Shown piece after piece: positions 6,453 through 13,491 of a stretch of DNA of 16,768 bases. The number at the start of each line of letters is the position of its first letter. Position 1 is the first letter of the stretch. The position numbers and the translations under genes were made by a program. Below the pieces are notes generated by a model. The model did no database searches and was not told where the DNA came from. It saw only the letters and a list, made by a program, of their open reading frames with translations. Source of the stretch: JBAXSK01 sp044358815 (lineage in GTDB: Bacteria > Cyanobacteriota > Cyanobacteriia > Pseudanabaenales > Pseudanabaenaceae); assembly GCA_044358815.1 (NCBI GenBank), contig JBIKNH010000084.1:1-16768 (forward strand). Reading direction: 5' to 3'.

Positions 6453-7148
6453 ATGATTGATCAAATGACCGGCATCATCGGTAGCTCGTTGCGTCCTGAA
6501 ATTATTCCGATCTTGGTCGTCTTGATTTTATTAGAAGCGATCCTGTCTGCCGATAATGCCATTGCTTTAGCCGCCATCGTGCGTAGTTTACCCGATCCAA
6601 AACAAGAGGAATGGGCGTTACGTTATGGCTTAGTCGGTGCTTTCGTGCTACGGATGGTGCTAATTTTTACTGCTACGTGGGTAATTCGTTATTGGCAATT
6701 TGAGTTAGCTGGGGCGCTTTATCTGCTGTGGCTTTCAGGCAAATTTTTCTGGGCAAATAACCAAGACGGTCATGATACCCAGCACCCTGTGCGGATGGCG
6801 AGCAAAATGTGGCAGGTGGTGCTGTTGGTTTCCCTCACAGATTTAGCTTTTTCTTTGGATAGTGTGACCGCAGCAGTGGCAGTAGCCCAAGAGACTTGGT
6901 TAGTGGTGCTCGGTGGCATTGCTGGCATTATCGCTCTGCGGTTTTTAGCAGAATTATTCATCAAGTGGCTGGCGGAATTTACCCGCTTAGAAGCTGCTGG
7001 CTATGTAATCGTTTTGCTGGTGGGACTGCGCCTCTTACTCAAGGTGGTTGCTGATGATTTAGTGCCGCCGGAGTGGGTGATGCTGGTAATTATCGGTTTG
7101 ACGTTTGGCTGGGGTTTTTCCAAACGAGAACCAGAACTGGAAGCTTAA
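6453..7148 (+). CDS. TerC-family integral membrane protein
   Basis: TerC-family proteins are polytopic membrane proteins linked to tellurite resistance, metal (notably Mn) export and, in plants, thylakoid assembly. The family's two acidic membrane motifs are present: 'ILSADNAIALAAIV' (30-43) in the first helix and 'LTDLAFSLDSVTAAVAVA' (128-145) in the middle. About seven hydrophobic helices can be placed at roughly 17-43, 60-80, 84-100, 120-145, 150-170, 182-199 and 206-222, and the acidic residues D34, D130 and D136 sit in them, as expected of a cation path. At 231 residues it has the core domain only, without the CBS or CorC extensions of some relatives. The gene appears monocistronic: 147 bp from the gene before it and followed by a strong hairpin. 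Which metal it handles cannot be told. Confidence 0.9.
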   Translation: MIDQMTGIIGSSLRPEIIPILVVLILLEAILSADNAIALAAIVRSLPDPKQEEWALRYGLVGAFVLRMVLIFTATWVIRYWQFELAGALYLLWLSGKFFWANNQDGHDTQHPVRMASKMWQVVLLVSLTDLAFSLDSVTAAVAVAQETWLVVLGGIAGIIALRFLAELFIKWLAEFTRLEAAGYVIVLLVGLRLLLKVVADDLVPPEWVMLVIIGLTFGWGFSKREPELEA

Positions 7149-7197
7149 CTGGATGCTTAAATCCCACAAATTGTAAGTAATTCAAATAAAAAATACG

Positions 7198-7261
7198 GCT
7201 TCGACTTCGCTCAGCTAACATACACCGAGGACTGAGTGAAGTCGAAGCTATATATTTTTTT
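7198..7261. terminator. Strong palindromic hairpin with T tract (REP-like repeat used as terminator)
   Basis: GCTTCGACTTCGCTCAG (7198-7214) and CTGAGTGAAGTCGAAGC (7232-7248) pair over 17 positions with one G-T wobble around a 17-nt loop; TATATATTTTTTT (7249-7261) follows. This is a good intrinsic terminator for the TerC gene. The A-rich run before it could also let it work from the other side. The arm sequence is one I recognise as a dispersed palindrome in many cyanobacterial and other bacterial genomes, so it may be a mobile REP-type element that has taken on this role. Confidence 0.8.
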
Positions 7262-7301
7262 GGGCTGTGGTTACCATTCTCAAGTGCCACCCTCAATTAG
7301 C

Positions 7302-7325
7302 ATCATGCGCTACACATCGCATGAT
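7302..7325. promoter_or_regulatory. Perfect inverted repeat in the carB leader
   Basis: ATCATGCG (7302-7309) and CGCATGAT (7318-7325) are perfect 8-bp arms with an 8-nt centre, ending 64 nt before the carB ATG. The spacing and symmetry suit a dimeric regulator's operator or a short leader hairpin. No known regulator motif was recognised. Confidence 0.4.
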
Positions 7326-7389
7326 CACCATGAGGCTATAAAATGTACTGCGAGTCATCAAGAAATACACCCAAGAAATCTAATAATTT

Positions 7390-10300
7390 ATGCCCCGCCG
7401 TAACGACATCCACAAGATTTTGCTGATTGGGGCTGGGCCCATTGTTATTGGGCAAGCCTGCGAGTTTGACTATTCTGGTACACAAGCCTGTAAAGTGCTC
7501 CGTGACGAGGGCTATGAAGTGGTACTGGTTAACTCTAACCCTGCCACGATTATGACCGATCCAGCAATGGCAGACCGCACCTACATTGAGCCAATCACGC
7601 CAGAGGTGGTGGCACAAATTATCGAAAAAGAACGTCCTGATGCCCTGTTGCCAACCATGGGCGGACAAACCGCACTGAATACCGCTGTGGCTCTGGCGAA
7701 AAGTGGTGTACTAGAAAAATTTGGCGTGGAGTTAATTGGCGCGAAGTTAGAAGCCATCGAGAAAGCCGAAGACCGGAAGCTTTTCAAAGAGGCAATGGAA
7801 AAGATTGGCGTAAACTGCTGTCCATCGGGTTTAGCCACCACCCTCGAAGAAGCGCGGCAAATTGCTCAACAAATTGGTTCCTATCCGCTGATTATTCGTC
7901 CGGCATTCACGATGGGGGGCACGGGCGGTGGTATTGCCTACAATCAAGAAGAGTTTGAAGAAATTTCCATTTCCGGTCTAGAAGCCAGTCCCGTATCACA
8001 AATTCTGATTGAGCAGTCGCTGATCGGCTGGAAAGAATACGAATTGGAAGTGATGCGCGATCTCGCCGACAATGTGGTGATCATTTGTAGCATCGAAAAT
8101 ATTGATCCGATGGGGGTTCACACTGGCGACTCGATCACCGTTGCCCCTGCCCAAACCCTTACTGACAAAGAATATCAGCGGTTACGGGATCAATCGATTA
8201 AAATCATTCGCGAAATCGGGGTTGAAACTGGCGGTTCTAATATTCAATTTGCGATTAATCCCGAAAATGGCGACGTAATCGTCATTGAAATGAATCCTCG
8301 CGTATCCCGCAGTTCGGCTTTGGCTTCTAAGGCAACGGGTTTCCCCATTGCGAAATTTGCCGCTAAGTTGGCGGTGGGCTACACCCTCGATGAAATTCCC
8401 AATGACATCACCAAGAAAACTCCGGCAAGTTTCGAGCCAACCATTGACTATGTGGTGACGAAAATTCCTCGGTTTGCTTTCGAGAAGTTCCCAGGTTCAG
8501 AGCCGACTTTAACCACCCAAATGAAGTCCGTCGGTGAAGCAATGGCAATTGGGCGCACGTTCCAAGAGTCATTCCAGAAAGCTTTACGTTCCCTAGAAAC
8601 TGGAAGGTTTGGTTTCGGGGCAGACCGTGACGAAACTTTACCACCATTGGATCAGATTAAATACAGTTTGCGCACTCCCAATCCAGATCGAATTTTTTCA
8701 GTGCGTCATGGTTTTCTGTCTGGGTTCTCGGTCGAAGGTTTGCACGAACTAACCCATATTGATCCCTGGTTTTTACAGAAGTTCCGCGAGTTGGTGGATG
8801 TGGAAATTGCCCTGAAAGGTAAAGTTCTCAGCACCATTGGCAAAGAAGAATTACTCGAAATCAAGCGCTTTGGCTTCAGCGATCGCCAGATTGCCTATCT
8901 GACCAACACCAATGAAGACGTAGTAAGAGCTTATCGTAAAGACTTGGGAGTTGTTCCGGCTTACAAAACCGTTGATACCTGCGCTGCTGAATTTGAAGCT
9001 TTCACGCCCTATCACTATTCCACCTACGAAGATGAATCAGAGATTCTGCCTTCCACAAAACGGAAAGTGATGATTCTTGGTGGTGGTCCTAACCGCATTG
9101 GACAAGGGATTGAATTTGACTATTGTTGTTGTCATGCCAGCTTTAGCTTACGGGATGCGGGTTTTGAAACCATCATGGTTAACTCCAACCCCGAAACGGT
9201 TTCCACTGACTATGACACTAGCGACCGCCTCTATTTTGAACCCCTCACCCGCGAAGATGTGCTAAACATTATCGAAGCGGAAAAACCAGAAGGAATTATC
9301 ATTCAGTTTGGGGGGCAAACTCCCTTAAAACTGTCTGTGCCTCTATTGAAGTATATCCAAACCTATTTGCCAGAGGTCAAGATTTGGGGTACTTCACCGG
9401 ATTCCATCGATATTGCTGAAGATCGGGAACGGTTTGAAGCAGTGTGTCAGGAACTGGGGATTACCCAACCTCAAAACGGCTTAGCACGTTCTAAGGAAGA
9501 AGCTTTGGCAATTTCGGAACGGGTGGGCTATCCGGTGGTGGTGCGTCCTAGCTATGTTTTGGGCGGTCGCGGGATGGAAGTAGTCTATTCCGATGCCGAA
9601 CTCCAAGACTATATGGAACGGGCGATTTTAATTGAACCGGATCACCCTGTTTTAATCGATCAGTTCCTGGAGGGCGCGATTGAAGTTGATGTGGATGCCA
9701 TTGCTGATGCTACGGGTAATGTGACCATCGGCGGCATTATGGAACACATCGAAGAAGCCGGGATTCACTCAGGGGATTCTGCCTGTGCTATTCCCACATT
9801 CTCATTACCGCCGACCATTTTGGCACAGATTCGCGAATGGACGATTAAACTTGCCAAGGCGCTGAAGGTCATCGGTTTGATGAATATTCAGTATGCAGTG
9901 CAACTCAATCCCAACAATCCCAAACAAGGTAAGACTTTTATTCTAGAAGCTAATCCCCGTGCTTCTCGCACCGTGCCCTATGTCAGTAAGGCGATCAATG
10001 TGCCGCTGGTCAAATATGCTTCATTAATCATGTCTGGGAAAACTCTGGTGGAATTGAATTTCACTGAAGAAGTGATTCCCCCCCACATTGCGATTAAAGA
10101 AGCGGTGTTACCTTTCGCTAAATTCGCCGGTACAGATACGATTCTCGGTCCGGAAATGCGTTCCACTGGTGAGGTGATGGGCATTGATACGGACTTTGGG
10201 CGGGCGTTTGCGAAGGCACAACTGGCAGCAGGCACGATTTTACCCCTGAAGGGAACGGTTTTCCTTTCGGTCAATGATCGGGATAAAACCGCAGCGGCAG

Positions 10301-10656
10301 CAGTGGCAGAAGGCTTTATCGAGTTGGGCTTCAAGGTCTTAGCTACTGAAGGAACCCATCGGATTTTGCGCCGCAGTAACATCGATAGTAAGCAAGTGCT
10401 GAAGCTCCACGAGGGCAGACCCAATGTGGGAGATGCGATGAAAAATGGTCAAATTCAGTTGATTATCAATACCCCCAGTGGTGAAGAGGCGAAGACCGAC
10501 GGTAAGATGATTCGTCGCACGGCATTGGCTTATAAAATTCCGGTGATTACTACGATTGCTGGGGCAAAGGCTGCCATTGCGGCGATTCGTTCCGTGCAGA
10601 CGGGCGGCATTTCCGTGAAGCCAATTCAGGAATATGGTGCTGCGGTAGTGAGTTAA
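7390..10656 (+). CDS. carB: Carbamoyl-phosphate synthase large subunit CarB
   Basis: CarB, with the glutaminase subunit CarA (not in this window), makes carbamoyl phosphate from ammonia, bicarbonate and two ATP for arginine and pyrimidine synthesis. The protein is 1088 residues, against 1073 in E. coli, and has the expected duplicated plan. The carboxyphosphate half begins 'ILLIGAGPIVIGQACEFDYS' and has 'GGQTALN' near 91 and 'NPRVSRSSALASKATG' near 302. Oligomerisation region spans about 400-555. The carbamoyl-phosphate half starts with 'KRKVMILGGGPNRIGQGIEF' at 557, then 'FGGQTPLKLS' near 640 and 'NPRASRTVPYVSKA' near 853. The MGS-like allosteric domain runs from about 945 ('FLSVNDRDK' at 958) to the end. 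No frameshift or missing motif was seen. The start at 7390 ('MPRRNDIHKI') fits family N-termini; no Shine-Dalgarno is visible. Terminator-like hairpins on both sides suggest a monocistronic unit. Confidence 0.98.
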   Translation: MPRRNDIHKILLIGAGPIVIGQACEFDYSGTQACKVLRDEGYEVVLVNSNPATIMTDPAMADRTYIEPITPEVVAQIIEKERPDALLPTMGGQTALNTAVALAKSGVLEKFGVELIGAKLEAIEKAEDRKLFKEAMEKIGVNCCPSGLATTLEEARQIAQQIGSYPLIIRPAFTMGGTGGGIAYNQEEFEEISISGLEASPVSQILIEQSLIGWKEYELEVMRDLADNVVIICSIENIDPMGVHTGDSITVAPAQTLTDKEYQRLRDQSIKIIREIGVETGGSNIQFAINPENGDVIVIEMNPRVSRSSALASKATGFPIAKFAAKLAVGYTLDEIPNDITKKTPASFEPTIDYVVTKIPRFAFEKFPGSEPTLTTQMKSVGEAMAIGRTFQESFQKALRSLETGRFGFGADRDETLPPLDQIKYSLRTPNPDRIFSVRHGFLSGFSVEGLHELTHIDPWFLQKFRELVDVEIALKGKVLSTIGKEELLEIKRFGFSDRQIAYLTNTNEDVVRAYRKDLGVVPAYKTVDTCAAEFEAFTPYHYSTYEDESEILPSTKRKVMILGGGPNRIGQGIEFDYCCCHASFSLRDAGFETIMVNSNPETVSTDYDTSDRLYFEPLTREDVLNIIEAEKPEGIIIQFGGQTPLKLSVPLLKYIQTYLPEVKIWGTSPDSIDIAEDRERFEAVCQELGITQPQNGLARSKEEALAISERVGYPVVVRPSYVLGGRGMEVVYSDAELQDYMERAILIEPDHPVLIDQFLEGAIEVDVDAIADATGNVTIGGIMEHIEEAGIHSGDSACAIPTFSLPPTILAQIREWTIKLAKALKVIGLMNIQYAVQLNPNNPKQGKTFILEANPRASRTVPYVSKAINVPLVKYASLIMSGKTLVELNFTEEVIPPHIAIKEAVLPFAKFAGTDTILGPEMRSTGEVMGIDTDFGRAFAKAQLAAGTILPLKGTVFLSVNDRDKTAAAAVAEGFIELGFKVLATEGTHRILRRSNIDSKQVLKLHEGRPNVGDAMKNGQIQLIINTPSGEEAKTDGKMIRRTALAYKIPVITTIAGAKAAIAAIRSVQTGGISVKPIQEYGAAVVS
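8879..8886. repeat. HIP1 octamer
   Basis: GCGATCGC, the highly iterated palindrome of many cyanobacterial genomes, occurs inside carB. It is the only copy I found in 16.8 kb, so the genome seems not to be HIP1-rich. Confidence 0.7.
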
Positions 10657-10689
10657 TCGGCTCATCAATAATAATCGGTAACTAATAAC

Positions 10690-10724
10690 AAAGAGGTGTG
10701 CCGCTACTATGACACACCTCTTTT
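10690..10724 (+). terminator. Intrinsic terminator after carB
   Basis: AAAGAGGTGTG (10690-10700) and CACACCTCTTT (10713-10723) form a perfect 11-bp stem with a 12-nt loop, and the T run reaches 10724. It lies 34 nt past the carB stop. The A/T ends are symmetric enough that it could also stop transcripts coming from the stress-protein gene on the other strand. Confidence 0.8.
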
Positions 10725-10851
10725 GCTGTTTAATGTTCAATGATGTTCAATAGAATCTAATAGAGTTCACTTCTATATTATGCTCTGTAATTCGATAGAT
10801 TCCATTACAGATCAAGCACTTTTAAAGAAGTATAATTCTTAAATTAATTAC

Positions 10852-11235
10852 TTATGGAACCACCAAAACTGCACAGGGAGACAGATTCACCACGGTCTGA
10901 CTAACGCTACCATCAGGATGATCATGGGCTACCACCATTCCCTGGGAACCCATAATAATTAAATCAATTGATAACTCGTCAGCGGTATCACAAATTGTAA
11001 AAGCTGGTTTTCCCACTACAATCCTCTCTGTAGTCGGAATATCAGCGGCTTTAAATTCCTGTGCCACTTCTGCTAAGAGTCGTTCTGTTTCCGATGCCGT
11101 AACCGCCGCTTCATCCGCTACAACGGATAAAATCCACACTTGAGCAGAGAACGTCTTAGCGAGGCTAACCGCTGCATCAGTTGCTTGCCTTGCTTCACGG
11201 CTATTGTTTACGGGAAATAAAATGCGTTTAAACAT
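10852..11235 (-). CDS. Universal stress protein (UspA superfamily), ATP-binding type
   Basis: This is a 127-residue single-domain cytosolic protein of the UspA superfamily; members bind ATP or other nucleotides and support survival in stress, usually without a defined enzymatic reaction. The N-terminal strand 'FKRILFPVNNSREA' and 'LIIMGSQGM' near residue 92 are characteristic. The nucleotide motif G-x2-G-x9-G-S is complete: G96, G99, G109, S110. The final strand 'PCAVLVVP' ends the domain. The length is slightly short of the usual 140-150, mainly in the middle loop. The start ATG at 11235 has AGG about 8-9 nt upstream. Its stop is 128 bp from the carB terminator on the opposite strand, and it has no operon partner in view. 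The stress it answers to is unknown. Confidence 0.92.
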   Translation of the reverse strand: MFKRILFPVNNSREARQATDAAVSLAKTFSAQVWILSVVADEAAVTASETERLLAEVAQEFKAADIPTTERIVVGKPAFTICDTADELSIDLIIMGSQGMVVAHDHPDGSVSQTVVNLSPCAVLVVP

Positions 11236-11528
11236 ATTCTTACCTATGGGTTTGCCTATGATGCTTAGCTCAAATTAATCAGTGATTCGTTGATCCAAAT
11301 TACCCGCTCCCAATTCCCTTGACTATCTATTTTGACTAGGGATTTTGTCTAGATGGGATGTTGCCTAGATGATTGAAAGTGATTTTAAGGTGTCAATTTC
11401 GGGATTTGTCATGGGATTGATGGGGCTTGGGACTCAAGTAATTATCACGAACTTGATTATGATCATATCACTGTCAAAATAGGATGGAATCGTAACTGTA
11501 GGGAATCTTCATTATTTAACGGGGCAAC

Positions 11529-11596
11529 AGGAGGTAAGGATGCACTAAAGGATGCACTATTGGATCAAAAGCTTAAAAAAAGCTAAAAGTTATTAA
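11529..11596 (+). other. Strong ribosome site with start-stop and a 14-codon mini-frame
   Basis: AGGAGGT (11529-11535) is a full match to the 16S rRNA tail, which is rare in this window. Four nt later comes ATG CAC TAA (11540-11548). A second in-frame ATG at 11552 opens 14 codons, MHYWIKSLKKAKSY, ending with TAA at 11594-11596. The 12-bp duplication created the first start-stop pair. It could be a leader peptide, a small protein or chance; it is 340 nt before the fusion gene, which argues against simple attenuation. Confidence 0.25.
11536..11559. repeat. Perfect 12-bp tandem duplication
   Basis: AAGGATGCACTA at 11536-11547 and again at 11548-11559, directly after the consensus ribosome site. 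Because 12 is a multiple of three, both ATGs are in one frame, but each copy also brings the in-frame TAA or TAT junction that decides where translation ends. Confidence 0.95.
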
Positions 11597-11934
11597 ATAT
11601 CACTGTTTTGGGTTTTAGGTTTTAATTTAGGCTTTAATTGGGATAAAGTAGTGAGGATCAGGTACTTATGACACGGGATTTATGACAGGGTACTTGCAAG
11701 AAGATATTTATGGCACTGGGTAATTGAAAATAAGGTTAAGGAGTAGATCTAAAAACACATCAAAAAACTACAGCAATTGTAGTAATCTAGTATTTCTGAT
11801 TGTCCGGCTCAGTTAATCCATCGGTTAATCAATTAAATTCAATCCATAACCTATATTCAATCAAACTCATTAATCGAACTCAAAATCAAACACCTAAGTA
11901 AACCTTCTCTAATTCCATTTCATGTCTTAATTTA

Positions 11935-13446
11935 ATGCTATCTGAATCCCCCGCTTCGCTCTCATTTTCGCCCAAATTTACAGAATCAGAATCAACATTG
12001 CTATCCCCTAAATTCAAAAGTTCGCAACTGATTATTGGTAGCGGTCATGTGGGCGTGGTGACGGGTTGGACAGTTAAAGAATTTATCGCCAAAAAACTAG
12101 ACCCCGCTGAATACGCAATTATCGGTCAATTGTACAGTGCAATTCGTGGCATAGATTTTGTAATTAGGAATCTCCTATGGCTCACTCATATCAGTCATTT
12201 GGTGATTATGAGCGCAACAAAAGAAGACCGTAATGCAGGCAGTGCCCAATGTCTAGCAGATTTCTTTGCCAATGGAGTAACTGAAGCTGAAACCTCTTCA
12301 GGTGCAAAGGCATGGAAGATTAATAGCTCGATTTTAGGTTATATTGATGCAGAAATTCCCTTAGAGGCTCTGACACATTTACGACAAAATTTGACAGTTC
12401 AGATTGTCTACGAATTACCAACCGCTATTACTACTATTCAAGAATTTGCCAAACTAAGAACCCACGAGCGCATCCATCGCGGCACACCACAGGATTTTCC
12501 TAAATTAAATCAAACCGTTAAAACTGCCATTGGTGAACGGTTTGGGCATCGCATCGAAGGAAGAACTATCGCCGAAACATGGGTGAAAATTCTGCATCGG
12601 ATTCGTAATTCTGGCAAATCTCGACCCACTGCTTACGATAGTCTATGGCAAGAAGTGATTAATCTCACGGCAATTATTACCGATGAACCTATGGAAGGTT
12701 ACTACCCTGATTATTTGCCAGTGAGTAAAGAATTTACAGATAATTACATTGGACAAATTCTTGATGATGCCCCAAACCGTGACGGCGTAAAGTATACCTA
12801 TGGACAGCGCTTGCGTTCTCATTTTGGGACGGATCAGATTCAGCAAGTGATTACCACGTTAAAAGAGAACCATGATAGTGCGCGAGCGGTGATGAGTTTA
12901 TGGGATGTTGCCGATGGAGAGAGCGCTGCTAGTCCACCGTGTTTGAATCATATTTGGTGTCGCATTGTCGATGAGAAGCTGACTTTAACCGCTACGTTTC
13001 GCAGTAATGATATGTTTGCCGCTTGGGTGGCTAATGCCATCGGTTTAAGGGCATTACAGAGCCATATTGCCGAGTCTGTGGGCGTACCAATGGGAAGGTT
13101 AATGACTATCAGTCAGAGCGCCCATATTTATGATGATTGTTGGGACAATGCCGACAAGGTAATTGCAGAACAATATGCGCAAATTTGTAAGCCACAAGAT
13201 TATGCCGATCCCGCTGGTAGCTTTGTGATCACGGTTAATGACGGCATGGTAATTGTGGAACATATTACGCCCCATGATGGGGAAGTGATTAATTGTTTTA
13301 GCGGCAAATCAATTAGAAATCTCTATCAAACAATTGCGGCTAATTCTCCTAATCTTGATGTATCCCATGCATTATATTTGGGAACGGAATTACAAAAAGC
13401 CTTCACTGCCCTAAAGGAAGGACGCATCTATCAGCAAGATCGTTAG
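11935..13446 (+). CDS. MtrA-like / thymidylate synthase-like / DUF4346-like fusion protein
   Basis: The protein has 503 residues in four parts. Residues 1-30 are a Ser/Pro-rich leader with 'SPKF' twice. Residues 31-160 ('IIGSGHVGVVTGW', 'IIGQLYSAIRGIDFVIRNL', 'QCLADFFANGV') resemble methanogen methyltransferase subunit A (MtrA). Residues 195-413 look like a ThyA-family domain of archaeal type: 'TYGQRLR' (288-294), 'DSARAVMSLWD' (314-324), catalytic-Cys motif 'SPPCL' (333-337; C336), 'FRSNDMFAAWVAN' (355-367) and 'SAHIYDD' (395-401; H397, Y399). Residues 424-503 ('DPAGSFVI', 'HALYLGTELQKAFTAL', 'YQQD') match my memory of DUF4346. ThyA enzymes methylate dUMP with methylene-tetrahydrofolate; relatives hydroxymethylate dCMP. 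Compared with E. coli ThyA, the His after the catalytic Cys is Leu and one of the two phosphate-binding Arg is Ala, so the substrate may differ. The start ATG has no Shine-Dalgarno. Family assignment is confident; the reaction is not. Confidence 0.75.
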   Translation: MLSESPASLSFSPKFTESESTLLSPKFKSSQLIIGSGHVGVVTGWTVKEFIAKKLDPAEYAIIGQLYSAIRGIDFVIRNLLWLTHISHLVIMSATKEDRNAGSAQCLADFFANGVTEAETSSGAKAWKINSSILGYIDAEIPLEALTHLRQNLTVQIVYELPTAITTIQEFAKLRTHERIHRGTPQDFPKLNQTVKTAIGERFGHRIEGRTIAETWVKILHRIRNSGKSRPTAYDSLWQEVINLTAIITDEPMEGYYPDYLPVSKEFTDNYIGQILDDAPNRDGVKYTYGQRLRSHFGTDQIQQVITTLKENHDSARAVMSLWDVADGESAASPPCLNHIWCRIVDEKLTLTATFRSNDMFAAWVANAIGLRALQSHIAESVGVPMGRLMTISQSAHIYDDCWDNADKVIAEQYAQICKPQDYADPAGSFVITVNDGMVIVEHITPHDGEVINCFSGKSIRNLYQTIAANSPNLDVSHALYLGTELQKAFTALKEGRIYQQDR

Positions 13447-13491
13447 TATTGATGATCAAATTGCAGAATAATTGACTTATGGAATGCTCAG

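Larger units (their letters stand above)
11236..11934. other. Gene-free 700-bp spacer before the ThyA-like fusion gene
   Basis: AT-rich divergent spacer without a convincing gene longer than 14 codons. It contains a 10-bp palindrome TATGATCATA at 11458-11467, a consensus AGGAGGT ribosome site at 11529-11535 followed by a start-stop codon pair and a 14-codon frame, a perfect 12-bp tandem duplication at 11536-11559, and a 14-bp imperfect duplication (TTATGACACGGG / TTATGACAGGG) around 11666-11690. The promoter of the fusion gene must lie here, but no box pair is convincing. Confidence 0.55.

Noticed and set aside
9978..10424. 148-codon frame opposite the end of carB, and similar antisense frames at 7336-7841 and 10339-10740
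   Set aside because: They are mirror frames of a highly conserved gene, have no ribosome sites, and give composition unlike real proteins.
11236..11934. NtcA-type site GTA-N8-TAC before the fusion gene
   Set aside because: Several GTA and TAC triplets occur, but none that I found has the correct 8-nt spacing and orientation.
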